A stretch of DNA of 64,000 bases from Arthrobacter sp. EpRS71 (GCF_001512285.1 NZ_LNUV01000006.1:522158-586157); one strand, 5' to 3'; shown: positions 24,897-34,130, numbered from the stretch's first letter. Numbers and translations: made by a program. The notes: generated by a model not told the origin, from the sequence alone.

Positions 24897-27815
24897 CTAG
24901 GCGATGATCTTCAACACCTGCCAACCGCTGCCCAAGCTGATGGGCGGTGCCGTGCTGAACGCTCCGCTGCCTGTGCCCGGATACAGCCACAGGGTGTCGC
25001 CGATGCGGCCTATGACGTCGTTGCTGCCATCACCGTTGAGGTCGCGGGGTCCGACTATCGATGTTCGGTTGTCCCAGCCCGCGGAGATCTGCTTCCACTG
25101 AAGCCACCCACGGGTTCCGTTTCCGGGGTAGAGCCAGAGAGCGCCTGTATCTGCGCGTCGCGCCAGGACGTCTGACTTTCCATCTCCATTAAAGTCCCCC
25201 GTGCTCAGAATTGCATTCATCACATTCCAGCCGGATCCAATAGTGGTGGGTGTTCGCTGACCGCCGGTTCCGTTGCCTTCGTAGAGCCGCAACTCCCCGG
25301 AGCTCAGCCTGCCGATGAAGTCCGGAATACCGTCGCCACTGAAGTCGCCGGGGGAGAACAGCTGGCTCATGGTGCTCCAGCCGGTGCTCACCTGGACCCG
25401 GGCCCCGAAACTTCCGGCCCCATCGCCCGGGTAGAACCACAGGACGTCGCCGGCACGGGCCAGGAGGTCATTCTTGCTGTCCCTGTTGAAGTCGCCGGGG
25501 GTGATGGTTTCGTTGATGCTGGACCATGCCGGTGCCGCCAAGGCTGTCTGCCGTGGCAGGAGGCCGCCTGCTCCGTCACCGGGGTACAAATACAGGTTTC
25601 CGGCGGTGTCGGAGGCCAAGACATCGGCTTTGCCGTCACCGTTGAAGTCATGGGCCGACGGCGGCCCGGCTGCGGGTACGGTGTACGTCTGGTTGCCCAC
25701 GGCCGAAGTGTTGCCCGCTGTGTCCACCCCGATGTACTTCAGATTCAGTGTTGTGGTGCCCATGGAAACCGGGGCCGAATACTTGATGTTCGTGGCCGAT
25801 TCCGTTGCCGTGGGCGTGCTGCCATCTTTGGTGTAGTAGATGGCCGCACCCGGTTCATTTGCGGAGAGGGTGATGGTGGCCCCACTGGCCAATGCCCTGC
25901 TGGTGGGATTGGCCGTGACCACCGGAGCCGTGGTGTCCGGTGGCACCGTGTACGTCTGGGTGACGACGTCGGAGACGTTTCCGGCAGGATCCGTGGCCGA
26001 GTATTTCAGCGTCATCGGGCCCGTGCCGTCGAAGGTGATCGGTGCCGAGTACACCAAGCCAGCGGTCAAGGGGTCGGAACCGTTCTTGGTGTACTTGATC
26101 ACCGAGTTCGCTTCATTGACCGTGAGGGCGATGGTGGTGCCGGGAGCATAGGCGCCGCCCGTGGGGTTGGCCGTCACCACAGGCTTGGTCACGTCAGGGC
26201 CGGTGGAATAGACCTGGGTGACGACGGCAGACGGATTGTTCGCGGTATCCACCGCGAAGTACTTCACGGTCAGCGGCCCGTTCACAGTGAGGGGAGTAGC
26301 GTATTTGCTGCTGGCCGTAGTGGGCGTGGACCCGTCCAGGGTGTAGTAGATGGTGGCTGGCTCGTTCACGGCAAGCGTGACTTTTTGTCCGACGTCGTAC
26401 GTGCCGCCTGTCGGGGTGGCTGTGACCACGGGGGCAACAATGTCAGCGGTGATATGCGCTTCGAATTCCGCCAGGCCCACGTTGGTGGTGGTACCGCTGA
26501 CGGAGGTGATGTTGAAGCGCACGGAGCTGACGGTCCTGGCAGGGAAGTTCACCGTCAGTCCTGAGCCGTTGTTGGGCAGCGCCGCAACCGGAACAGTGGT
26601 GCCATCCGAGAACACAAGATTGCCGCCGGTCACCTGGTCACTGGGCAGGGGGCGGTCAAAAAGGGTCACGGCGTTGATGGTCCGTGCGGGGGAGAAGTTG
26701 TATTGGATCCAGCTGCCGGCTTTGCCACCGTTGCTGACCCATTCACGGTTGGCGTCCATGGGAGTGCCCCACGCATATCCATCCCGCGCTTTCTCCGGAC
26801 TTTGTCCCGAGGCCTTCTGAGAGGAGGCTGAGACAGTGGTTCCCGCCGATTTCGCTGCGTTGCCGGTCCATTCAATCGCAGTGATGTACTGCCGTTTGAG
26901 CCAGTCACTGTAGGGAGTGTCCGGGCAGATGTCGCCGCAGAGATAATCATCAAACTCAGCGAAGCGCCTGAAGGTGTTCACCTTGTTGGTGAGTTCAGTC
27001 CCCGTGACGTTCTGGGCGTATTCGTCGATCACATATGCGTCATACGCGGAGGAAGTGTGCGGTCCTGTGTAGGCGCGGGTAGCCAGTTGACCGAACTTCG
27101 CTGCCGCCCAATGGTCGCTGTGGTCATAAGGGGTGGTGAAGTTGCCGGTCCAGTCCTGGGTACGGAACGTGGTGGGTTTGAAGTTGGCCACCAACCGGTT
27201 CAGTACGCTCTGCAATTGCGCTTTGGTGTACGTGGCAGATCCATCAACGGGGCGGATGGTGGAGATGCGACCGTCCCATAGTTTCAGGATGCTCTGGCCG
27301 TTGTAGCGGGTAGTGCCGTTCCCGTTGGGAAAGCCGTCCGGGAGCCGCAGGAACACCACCGAAACATTCGGAGCGGCAGTGAGAGTGTGAAGGGTTAGTG
27401 GACGCTCAGGAACTCCGGCATCGGAGGCCGTCCAAGCGTTGGCTACACCGGCCATCATGGCATAGCTGGACCGGATGCCGTCCTCCAGGCCGCCCCAGTA
27501 GGACTGCCCTTCACCGGCTTCCCCCGCGGTGATGTAGATGGTCTGGACGCAGCGCTTGGCCTGGATGTCCCGCATGAAGTCGGGGCTGACGAAGATTAGA
27601 TCGTCGTCGGTGTGGGCGACTATCATCTGCGCCCCTCCGGTGCCAGGGCAGGGAGGTACGGCCGCCGAGGCGGGCATGGCCAGGCCGAAGACGAGGGATG
27701 AAAGGGCAACAGAAAGGCCCAGCAGGAATCCAACGATTCGCCGGGCTGGTGTGCGGGTGCTGACGAGCGGTAGTCGAGTATGAAGACTGGCGTATTTTGG
27801 ACGGTCCACAACCAT
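24897..27815 (-). CDS. Secreted PIG-L deacetylase-like protein with discoidin-like, CHB_HEX_C and FG-GAP repeats
   Basis: Large exported modular protein of about 972 residues. After a basic start, a signal peptide (FLLGLSVALSSLVFGLAMPASA) precedes a PIG-L/LmbE-like deacetylase domain with AHTDDDLIF near residue 64 and HSDH near 230 as zinc ligands. A discoidin/F5-8-like binding module follows at about 310-460, then three Ig-like CHB_HEX_C_1-type repeats (each starting PVVTA(N/T)PT) at about 460-705, then about five FG-GAP/VCBS repeats (FNGDGK(A/S)DV) at 715-970. Start is ATG 27815; GTG 27809 has better spacing (7 bases) from AAGGAG. Probably acts on extracellular glycoconjugates. No cell-wall sorting signal is seen. 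Confidence 0.85.
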   Translation of the reverse strand: MVVDRPKYASLHTRLPLVSTRTPARRIVGFLLGLSVALSSLVFGLAMPASAAVPPCPGTGGAQMIVAHTDDDLIFVSPDFMRDIQAKRCVQTIYITAGEAGEGQSYWGGLEDGIRSSYAMMAGVANAWTASDAGVPERPLTLHTLTAAPNVSVVFLRLPDGFPNGNGTTRYNGQSILKLWDGRISTIRPVDGSATYTKAQLQSVLNRLVANFKPTTFRTQDWTGNFTTPYDHSDHWAAAKFGQLATRAYTGPHTSSAYDAYVIDEYAQNVTGTELTNKVNTFRRFAEFDDYLCGDICPDTPYSDWLKRQYITAIEWTGNAAKSAGTTVSASSQKASGQSPEKARDGYAWGTPMDANREWVSNGGKAGSWIQYNFSPARTINAVTLFDRPLPSDQVTGGNLVFSDGTTVPVAALPNNGSGLTVNFPARTVSSVRFNITSVSGTTTNVGLAEFEAHITADIVAPVVTATPTGGTYDVGQKVTLAVNEPATIYYTLDGSTPTTASSKYATPLTVNGPLTVKYFAVDTANNPSAVVTQVYSTGPDVTKPVVTANPTGGAYAPGTTIALTVNEANSVIKYTKNGSDPLTAGLVYSAPITFDGTGPMTLKYSATDPAGNVSDVVTQTYTVPPDTTAPVVTANPTSRALASGATITLSANEPGAAIYYTKDGSTPTATESATNIKYSAPVSMGTTTLNLKYIGVDTAGNTSAVGNQTYTVPAAGPPSAHDFNGDGKADVLASDTAGNLYLYPGDGAGGLLPRQTALAAPAWSSINETITPGDFNRDSKNDLLARAGDVLWFYPGDGAGSFGARVQVSTGWSTMSQLFSPGDFSGDGIPDFIGRLSSGELRLYEGNGTGGQRTPTTIGSGWNVMNAILSTGDFNGDGKSDVLARRADTGALWLYPGNGTRGWLQWKQISAGWDNRTSIVGPRDLNGDGSNDVIGRIGDTLWLYPGTGSGAFSTAPPISLGSGWQVLKIIA

Positions 27816-27936
27816 GCTCCTTGAGCAGATGTTGGGCCCCCCAGCCGGCAAACTTACGACGCCCCCGGGACGTCATGTCGGATGTAGTTACTCACTGCAC
27901 CAACAGATGCCTGGTGTAAAAGCGATGCAGTGAGCG

Positions 27937-28728
27937 CTACTGTACTCCTGCCGAAGGGCCGTGGGTAGGGTTGCGGCAAACATCCACAAACTCCTTGAAG
28001 GGCAGCAAACGCCCGGCGTCGGACAACTGGGCGGCCTCCGGATGCCATTGAACCGACACCACCCACCGGGAAGGGTCTTCCAGGGCTTCCACGGTTCGGT
28101 CGTCCGCGATGGCAGTGACCAAGAGGCCTTCACCCACCCGGGAAACAGCCTGATGGTGTCCGGAAGCAATTTTGACGGTACTCCCATCGGGAGATCCGTA
28201 CAGGCCTGCAGTCTTCGAGCCGGGCGTCAGGACCACGTCATGCCAAGCCCATTCGCCGGCCTCGGGATCGGCCGGGTCCAGGCTGCTGTGGTTCACTGCC
28301 GATGGCGCCATGTCCTGGATCAGCGTTCCTCCGTAGAGGACGTTCAGCAGTTGGTGGCCGCGGCAGATACCCAACAGCGGCAGGCCGGCGTCGATGGTTG
28401 CCCGGGCAACGTCCATGTCCAGGTGGTCCTGCTCAGGGTTCACATCGTAAAGGGACCCATCCGGGTCCTGCCCGTAAAGGCGTGGGTTGATGTCGCCGCC
28501 TCCCGGCAGCACCACGCCGTCGAGCGTTTGCATCTCCACGGCCAACCGTCCGGCGCTGTCCGCGGAAACCGGAGTCAGCAGCACAGGTTGTGCCCCAGCC
28601 TCACGCAACAGGTCCACGATGCAGGTGAAGAGCCGGTTGGCTTCACCCACGCGGGAATCGGGTGTGTCAGAACTGCTCAGACGTACCGGAACGCCGATGC
28701 GCGGACGAACAACTTCTGAACTCTTCAT
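27937..28728 (-). CDS. Class I glutamine amidotransferase / gamma-glutamyl hydrolase family (peptidase C26)
   Basis: Cytoplasmic protein of 263 residues of the PuuD/YvdE type. Catalytic nucleophile block LGICRGHQLLNV near residue 135, and the triad histidine and glutamate in WHPEA near residue 242. LDGVVLPGGGDINPRLYG and SGHHQAV are further family blocks. PuuD hydrolyses gamma-glutamyl-GABA; here no puu genes are next to it, so the substrate is uncertain. Divergent from the LOG gene with 76 bases between starts; ends 121 bases from the PIG-L gene start. Confidence 0.9.
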   Translation of the reverse strand: MKSSEVVRPRIGVPVRLSSSDTPDSRVGEANRLFTCIVDLLREAGAQPVLLTPVSADSAGRLAVEMQTLDGVVLPGGGDINPRLYGQDPDGSLYDVNPEQDHLDMDVARATIDAGLPLLGICRGHQLLNVLYGGTLIQDMAPSAVNHSSLDPADPEAGEWAWHDVVLTPGSKTAGLYGSPDGSTVKIASGHHQAVSRVGEGLLVTAIADDRTVEALEDPSRWVVSVQWHPEAAQLSDAGRLLPFKEFVDVCRNPTHGPSAGVQ

Positions 28729-28792
28729 CCTTCATGATGCACCGTGCTGCAGCCGCGCACCCAAACACCCGGCCGCGGGGCCGACGCACCAC

Positions 28793-28798
28793 TACGCT
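28793..28798 (+). promoter_or_regulatory. -10 element, leaderless-type
   Basis: TACGCT followed by 6 bases (GAAACC) and ATG 28805, with no Shine-Dalgarno. Confidence 0.4.
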
Positions 28799-28804
28799 GA
28801 AACC

Positions 28805-29938
28805 ATGAATCGCTCCGGAGCTTTGAACCCAAGTCCGCGAACGCTCGAGGTGGAAAGCGTGACCCATTTCCGCCGTCTGATCAGTGCTGGTGCCGGCTCC
28901 ATGCACGGTTGGCATGCGCAGTCGTTGGACCTCCGAGGCCACTCACGGGAGCTCAAAGCCTTGGACCCCGAAGGCGCGATCTTTCTGGGCTGCACCTTCG
29001 ATGCCGGGGTGGAGGAAAGCCTCCGACGGCGGGGAGCGCTCATTTTCCCCCAACTTCACAATGTGCCGTTCAACCCCTACCGAAGCGGTGTGTACACCGC
29101 CGGGGAACTGTACCCGGACATTTCCTCCACAGAATACGAGTCCACCTTCGACGCCCGCGTCTACCAATGGAGCATCCTGCCCGGGCAGCGGGGCAGCCTG
29201 GACGCCACACTCGCTGCAGCCCTCCACGACCATGCAATCGGCGACGCGCTCGACGAGTTGCTGGAGAAGGGCGAACTCTCCGGAACCAAATTGGTGGGGG
29301 TGATGGGCGGGCACGCAGCGCAGCGGGGCAGCAAGGAGTTCGCCGACGCCGCGCTGCTGGGACGGTTGCTGGCCCGGGCCGGCTTTACGGTCGCCACGGG
29401 TGGGGGTCCCGGCGCCATGGAAGCGGCCAACCTTGGGGCCTACTTGAGCGGACTGCCCGACGCCGACGCTACCGCCGCGCTTGAGGCGCTCGCCGCTGTG
29501 CCGGGATTCAGGCCCTCGGTGACGGCCTGGGCGCGGCAAGCAGCCGCCGTCGTCGAACGTTATCCGGACGGTACCCCGACCCTCGGTATTCCCACCTGGT
29601 TTTACGGCCACGAGCCACCCAACCTGTTCGCCACCCACATCGCCAAGTACTTCGCCAACGCCGTGCGGGAAGCCATCCTGTTGGAGCTTTGTACCGGTGG
29701 GATCGTGTTCCTCCCGGGTGCCGCAGGGACAGTGCAGGAGATCTTCCAGGATGCCTGCGAGAACTACTACGGGGCCCCGGAGACCATCACGCCCATGGTG
29801 TTGGTGGGTGGCGAACACTGGGAACGGACTTTTCCTGCCTGGCCCATGCTGCAGAGCCTCGCGGCCGGGAAGCCGATGGCGGAGAAGATCTTCCTGGTTG
29901 ACACCGTGGAGGATGCCCTCGCAGTGGTTGCCAAATAG
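28805..29938 (+). CDS. LOG family protein (Rossmann-fold nucleotide-binding)
   Basis: Protein of 377 residues of the LOG/lysine-decarboxylase-like family, which includes phosphoribohydrolases acting on nucleoside monophosphates (PpnN, cytokinin-activating LOG). The phosphate-binding block GGGPGAMEAANLGAY is near residue 199. The second motif appears as PGAAGTVQEIFQDACEN near 303 instead of the canonical PGGxGTxxE, with the catalytic Glu kept. It has an N-terminal extension of about 130 residues as in PpnN-like members. The long upstream frame is rejected: the ATG at 28805 with a -10 6 bases before it fits best, and the extension would run through the divergent gene. Confidence 0.83.
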   Translation: MNRSGALNPSPRTLEVESVTHFRRLISAGAGSMHGWHAQSLDLRGHSRELKALDPEGAIFLGCTFDAGVEESLRRRGALIFPQLHNVPFNPYRSGVYTAGELYPDISSTEYESTFDARVYQWSILPGQRGSLDATLAAALHDHAIGDALDELLEKGELSGTKLVGVMGGHAAQRGSKEFADAALLGRLLARAGFTVATGGGPGAMEAANLGAYLSGLPDADATAALEALAAVPGFRPSVTAWARQAAAVVERYPDGTPTLGIPTWFYGHEPPNLFATHIAKYFANAVREAILLELCTGGIVFLPGAAGTVQEIFQDACENYYGAPETITPMVLVGGEHWERTFPAWPMLQSLAAGKPMAEKIFLVDTVEDALAVVAK

Positions 29939-29969
29939 GTGGTTGCGGGATAGGTGGTTGCGGGATAGG
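29935..29969. repeat. 15-base tandem repeat after the LOG gene
   Basis: ATAGGTGGTTGCGGG at 29935-29949 and 29950-29964, followed by a partial third ATAGG. The first copy begins on the stop codon of the LOG gene. Confidence 0.85.
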
Positions 29970-29972
29970 ACC

Positions 29973-30908
29973 CTAGAAGTCCTTGCTGCAAGGACCCGTG
30001 CCCAGCTGGGCCAATCCGGTGAGGTCACCGGCAGCGTATCCGCGCACCCAGGAAGCTTGATCGAACATGAGCTGCCGCGGATCGTCCACGTGGTCCAGGC
30101 CCAGGAGGTGCCCGAGCTCGTGCATGATCACAGCTATGCCGATTTCCTCCCCGCTGGGGGCGTTCACGATCTCAGCGAACTGAGGAGCATCCAAGGACAC
30201 CGTCCCGGTGACATAGGCTTTGTAGCCGTTGCTGAGGCCAACGGAGGAACTACCGCCAAGGCCCACGGTCTGCCCGGTCAGGCGTGGCACCTGCTCAGGG
30301 GTGCTCCACGCAATGAGGACAGGGGCCCAACGGTCCCCGTACCTTTCGGGCTGGTACCCGGGCCTGGTGGGGGAAGGAACTTCGGAACTGGGGCCATCGT
30401 AGATGAACCTCAACCCCGTGGCTGCCCCGGCCTGTTCCACGGCCTCTTCCACCAAAGGCTGCCAGGAGGCCGGTGCGAGGTCCGAGTTCACCACGTAATG
30501 GATGGGCCTGCACGGTGAGTAGGTCAGCGGGGTTCCGTCTTCCTTGAGGGCCAGGAATTTGTACGAGGAACTGGTGCGTTTCAAAGGTGCCGGCGTCCCA
30601 AGCGGCGCGTCCGCCTCCTCAAGCCCCGGGACAGGGTCCAGACGCTGGCCGAACGGAACCAGCCCGGGCCTGGGTGCTTGGCTTTGCGAAGAGGACGGGC
30701 CATACAGCAACGGGCGGAGTTCGCCGCTGAAGTAGGCTCCCGCGCACACCAACGCGAGAACGCCGACAAGGAACATGATGGCCACAACGCTGCTGTGCTT
30801 GATCGGCGGCCTGACGGGGGGAGGCTCAGGAGGGCGCTGGAACTGCGGAAGGTACTGAGGGCGAGGGGGATCGGGGTCCGGCCACGTGGGCGACCCGTAA
30901 GGTTCCAT
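29973..30908 (-). CDS. Membrane-anchored matrixin-like metalloprotease (paralogue A)
   Basis: Product of 311 residues: a proline-rich cytoplasmic N-terminus (about 1-38), one membrane segment (VVAIMFLVGVLALVCAGAYFS), a Pro/Gly-rich linker, and an extracellular catalytic domain. The zinc motif HELGHLLGLDHVDD near residue 262 is the metzincin HExxHxxGxxH. LTYSPCRPIHYVVN begins the catalytic domain. Start ATG 30908 has AGGGGG 5 bases upstream; GTG/ATG starts further upstream (30974) are less supported. The downstream neighbour on this strand encodes a second protein of the same plan. Substrate unknown; export by the N-terminal segment makes surface proteolysis likely. Confidence 0.85.
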   Translation of the reverse strand: MEPYGSPTWPDPDPPRPQYLPQFQRPPEPPPVRPPIKHSSVVAIMFLVGVLALVCAGAYFSGELRPLLYGPSSSQSQAPRPGLVPFGQRLDPVPGLEEADAPLGTPAPLKRTSSSYKFLALKEDGTPLTYSPCRPIHYVVNSDLAPASWQPLVEEAVEQAGAATGLRFIYDGPSSEVPSPTRPGYQPERYGDRWAPVLIAWSTPEQVPRLTGQTVGLGGSSSVGLSNGYKAYVTGTVSLDAPQFAEIVNAPSGEEIGIAVIMHELGHLLGLDHVDDPRQLMFDQASWVRGYAAGDLTGLAQLGTGPCSKDF

Positions 30909-31028
30909 GGAACCCCCTGACGTGAAGGCTGCGACGGGAGGTGGGGCGCCGCCGTCGGCCGTACTGGCCAGCATAAGTCCCGCTCCGCCGGGAGTCCATG
31001 GCCGAGATGCTCCACCAGCGAAAGGGGC

Positions 31029-31922
31029 CTAGATGTCCTTGCGGCAGGGCGCAGAGGCAAGAAGATGCAGGCCATTCAAGTCGCCCGCCGCGAGTCCGTC
31101 CGGAGCTCCGATTTCCGGGTACATCAGTTGGATCGGATCATCCACATGATCCAAACCCATTACGTGCCCCAGTTCGTGTTGCATGACTGCCAGGACGTAA
31201 TCGGCCCCGCCGGGACTGGCAAGCAGTTCCGTTACCTGCGGCGTATCAAGCTCCAGGCTCCCGGTGATGTAACTTTTGGGACCGTTGTTCAGGGAGTACA
31301 TGGTGCTGCCACCGGTCCCAATGACGTTCTCGGCCAGCGCAGGTGCTTCCACGGGCGTGGTCCACGAGATCAGCAGGGGAGCCCACCGGTCACCGTACTT
31401 TGACGGCTGATACGGCTCGCGCCGGTCAACAGGCAGCTCGTCCGTGGTGCCGTCGTTGATGAACTGGATACCGGTCGCTGCTGAAATATTTGCCAAGGCG
31501 GTGGCCAGCAAGGCATCGGAGCCATCAGGTGCGGTGGCATTGTTGACGACGTAATGCAGCGGACGGCACGGCGAATAACCTACCGGTGTGCCGTCGTCGT
31601 TGGTGGCCAGGAACTTATACGAATCGTTGGTGGTGCCGGGCGCTGACGGCGAGGCCAGCGGGGCATCCGCCTCTTCAAGTCCTGGCGGCGGCGCGTCCTG
31701 GACGCGCGGGGTTTCGGCACCGCCGGGCCCGCTCTGCGGGGCACCCGGAACGCTCAGGCCCGGGAACAGGGCGGTGATGCGGGGATCGCCCTGCAGGTAC
31801 CCACTCACCAGAACAGCCACGACTGCGGCAAGACCGGCTATGAGGACGCCGCGGAGAACCAGCACCACTGTGCCACTGCGCCGGTGTTTTGGCACGCGCG
31901 TTATTTCCCGCTCCGGGTCCAC
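31029..31922 (-). CDS. Membrane-anchored matrixin-like metalloprotease (paralogue B)
   Basis: Product of 297 residues with basic N-terminus, one membrane segment (GTVVLVLRGVLIAGLAAVVA, about 18-44), linker, and a catalytic domain with HELGHVMGLDHVDD near residue 247 followed by a Met-turn-like LMYPE. Blocks DAPPPGLEEADAPLASP, YKFLATNDDGTP and GYSPCRPLHYVVN closely match paralogue A, so the two come from a tandem duplication. Start is GTG 31922 with GGAG 5 bases upstream. The paralogue keeps all catalytic ligands, so both should be active; divergent specificities are possible. Confidence 0.85.
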   Translation of the reverse strand: MDPEREITRVPKHRRSGTVVLVLRGVLIAGLAAVVAVLVSGYLQGDPRITALFPGLSVPGAPQSGPGGAETPRVQDAPPPGLEEADAPLASPSAPGTTNDSYKFLATNDDGTPVGYSPCRPLHYVVNNATAPDGSDALLATALANISAATGIQFINDGTTDELPVDRREPYQPSKYGDRWAPLLISWTTPVEAPALAENVIGTGGSTMYSLNNGPKSYITGSLELDTPQVTELLASPGGADYVLAVMQHELGHVMGLDHVDDPIQLMYPEIGAPDGLAAGDLNGLHLLASAPCRKDI

Positions 31923-32024
31923 GGTTCTCCATTCCTGATGCCCTGGTCACGCGGGGCAGCGCGGAGGACGAACCAACATTACGGTCTGCGGCCCGAGCCG
32001 TCCAAACTTGTGGGCCGTCCAAAC

Positions 32025-33197
32025 TCACATGATGGTTGCTCCGAACACCAGGCCCAGTCCGTAGGTGGCAGCGGCCGCTCCCAGGCCGATGGCCAGCTGC
32101 CGCAGCCCGCGGCTCAGCGGTGACGTTCCGGACAGCAGGCCGACCACGGCGCCGGTGGCCAGGAGCGCCAGACCCACCAGAACCCCGGCCACCATCAAAG
32201 CTGCAATGCCGGTCATGCCGAAGATGAACGGGAGGATGGGCACGATGGCGCCCGAGGCAAAGAAGCAGAAGCTGGACAGTGCAGCGCCCCACGCCGAGCC
32301 AACGGATTCGTGCTCATCCGCGGGCGGTCTTTCAGGCTGCAAGGACAGGCTCGGATCGCAGTCGCAGCTGAACAATCCCATACGCTCGGCAGCGCGGTGC
32401 TCCGCAGCCTCGTGGGTCATGCCCCTGGCCAGGTACACCAGCACCAGCTCGTTGTGTTCTATGTCCAACGACGGCGCGGCCGTCAAGGTTGCCTGCGTGG
32501 GCAACGTGGCATTGAGGAGTTCCCGCTGGGAGCGGACCGAAACGTACTCGCCCGCACCCATGGACAGCGCACCGGCCAACAGACCTGCCACGCCACTCAT
32601 CAGGACCACGGGGCTGGGCACGCCGGTTGCTGCCATGCCCATCACTAACGAAAGGTTGCTGACCAGGCCGTCGTTGGCACCAAAAACGGCGGCGCGGAAA
32701 GTCCCGGAGAGCCTGTTGCGACCACGCGTGGCCAGGCCCCGGACTACTTCTTCGTGGATTTGTTCATCGGCCACCATGGCAGGAGTTGCTGCAGGCTCTG
32801 TGCCATAGGGCGAACGGCCTTCGGCGCGCTGGGCCAACGCAAGCACAAAGACGGAGCCGAAGTTACGGGCAAGGAATCCCAGGAACTGGCTTCGGCTGGA
32901 AGCTGCTTTGGGCATTCCCGCGTGCTCACCAAGGAGCTTGAGCCAGTGGGCCTCGTGCCGGCCTTCCGCTTCGGCCAAGGCGAGCAGAATTTGGCGTTCC
33001 TCACCATCACGCCGCTGGGCCAGTTCGCGGTACACGGCGGCCTCGGCACGCTCGTCAGCCAGGTATTGGCGCCAGCGGCGGATGTCCGCGTTCGACGGCG
33101 GCGGGGGTTGGGTGCCAGCGTTTTCGGCGGCTGCTGATTCGGGGGTGGTGTCCGGAGTGTGGCTCGACGAACTGTGGGATTCCTGGTGCATCTGCAC
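32025..33197 (-). CDS. MbfA-type ferritin-like/VIT membrane protein
   Basis: Product of 390 residues: disordered N-terminus (about 1-35), a rubrerythrin-like diiron domain (ERAEAAVYRELA, EAEGRHEAHW, ADEQIHEEVVR, about 40-160), and a VIT1/CCC1 membrane domain with about five segments (VFGANDGLVSNLSLVMG, about 165-390). This is the MbfA plan: a membrane-bound ferritin linked to iron export or oxidative-stress protection. A cytosolic insert with CDCDPSL near residue 268 may bind metal. Start is GTG 33197 with AGGAG 5 bases upstream. No Fur-type box is evident. Alone on its strand. Confidence 0.86.
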   Translation of the reverse strand: MQMHQESHSSSSHTPDTTPESAAAENAGTQPPPPSNADIRRWRQYLADERAEAAVYRELAQRRDGEERQILLALAEAEGRHEAHWLKLLGEHAGMPKAASSRSQFLGFLARNFGSVFVLALAQRAEGRSPYGTEPAATPAMVADEQIHEEVVRGLATRGRNRLSGTFRAAVFGANDGLVSNLSLVMGMAATGVPSPVVLMSGVAGLLAGALSMGAGEYVSVRSQRELLNATLPTQATLTAAPSLDIEHNELVLVYLARGMTHEAAEHRAAERMGLFSCDCDPSLSLQPERPPADEHESVGSAWGAALSSFCFFASGAIVPILPFIFGMTGIAALMVAGVLVGLALLATGAVVGLLSGTSPLSRGLRQLAIGLGAAAATYGLGLVFGATIM

Positions 33198-33457
33198 TTT
33201 GTCTCCTGTGCTGGGTGGGGTAGTTGCGGCCCCATTGCACGCTCAACGTTACCGCTTATTCGCAGGGATTTTTGGCTGGTATTCCTTAGCCGGAATGTTC
33301 GGTGCACCGTAATTTTCGGTGTTCCTTGACCGTTGCTTAGGCCGGTGCTCAGATGGAAGGACAGGGGATTGGGGTCCTCCCACTCCTGGATTCCTGCAGT
33401 CGGGTCAACGGGCTGAGCCGGCCCGTGAAAACCGGCCCACGAGACGGAGGTTGCACC

Positions 33458-33649
33458 ATGAACACCACCGAATCACACGCCAACTACCAGGAACGGACCA
33501 CCATCGAGTCCGACCCCGCCTACGACTACGCCGAGGACCAGGAAGTGGACCAGCCCTGGGTTGAGGAAGTAGACGCCCCCGACGACGACGAACGTGTGGT
33601 CCCCATCGACGAAACCGAAGAGTTCCGTGCGGACGACGAAGAAAGCTAG
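33458..33649 (+). CDS. Small acidic protein, unknown function
   Basis: Protein of 63 residues with about one third Asp and Glu (AEDQEVDQPW, EEVDAPDDDERVV, DETEEFRADDEES) and no membrane segment. Start ATG 33458 has GGAGG 7 bases upstream. Too small and low-complexity to place in a family. It ends 4 bases inside the end of a convergent minus-strand gene (shared CTAG at 33646-33649). Confidence 0.68.
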   Translation: MNTTESHANYQERTTIESDPAYDYAEDQEVDQPWVEEVDAPDDDERVVPIDETEEFRADDEES

Positions 33650-33960
33650 GCCGGATCCTCGCGACTGAGTGTGAACTGCCTTTGCGCACCGTCGCGCCTG
33701 CCCGCCGCGGCGACAGTCACCGTCAGCGTCCTTGACACTTCACACCAACGCGTTGGCCGGACCGCCTGGGCCAACGCCTGCGCGATCAATTGCGGGTGGG
33801 GATGCCGGAAGCGCCCGGTTCGGGCCGTGGCACCGTTCCCGGCAAGGATGGTCACCGCGCCCAGGAAGAGGTCGACGGCGGGAATCACCGCGACCGTGGG
33901 GGTCCCTGTTGTCTCTGTGGTGCTGGCTGTGGCCGGGGTGGTATCGCCTTGGTACGGCAA
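33646..33960 (-). CDS. Hypothetical protein
   Basis: Protein of 104 residues, not recognised. It has Thr-rich N-terminus, then a mixed alpha/beta-looking stretch (PAVDLFLGAVTILAGNG, PQLIAQALAQAVR) ending in a charged tail. Start is TTG 33960 with AAGGAG 7 bases upstream on the minus strand, which is why I keep it; otherwise evidence is weak. The stop codon overlaps the stop of the convergent acidic-protein gene. It could be a spurious frame. Confidence 0.45.
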   Translation of the reverse strand: MPYQGDTTPATASTTETTGTPTVAVIPAVDLFLGAVTILAGNGATARTGRFRHPHPQLIAQALAQAVRPTRWCEVSRTLTVTVAAAGRRDGAQRQFTLSREDPA

Positions 33961-34130
33961 GGGACTGCTCCTTGGTGGAGTGCTCTTGCCCGCTCGGTTG
34001 TCTCTGGTCCGGGACGGGCCGCTTCCTCATCCGAACCACCCGTGAACATGGGGTTGGTGCGTGGCAAGTCGGAGCTTGGCGCCACATCTCTTGAAGCTGG
34101 GACCACCCTACCCCATTGCCAGGGGTACCC

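Noticed and set aside
28487..28804. Upstream extension of the LOG gene to 28487
   Set aside because: It would run antisense through the glutamine amidotransferase gene; ATG 28805 has a leaderless-type -10.
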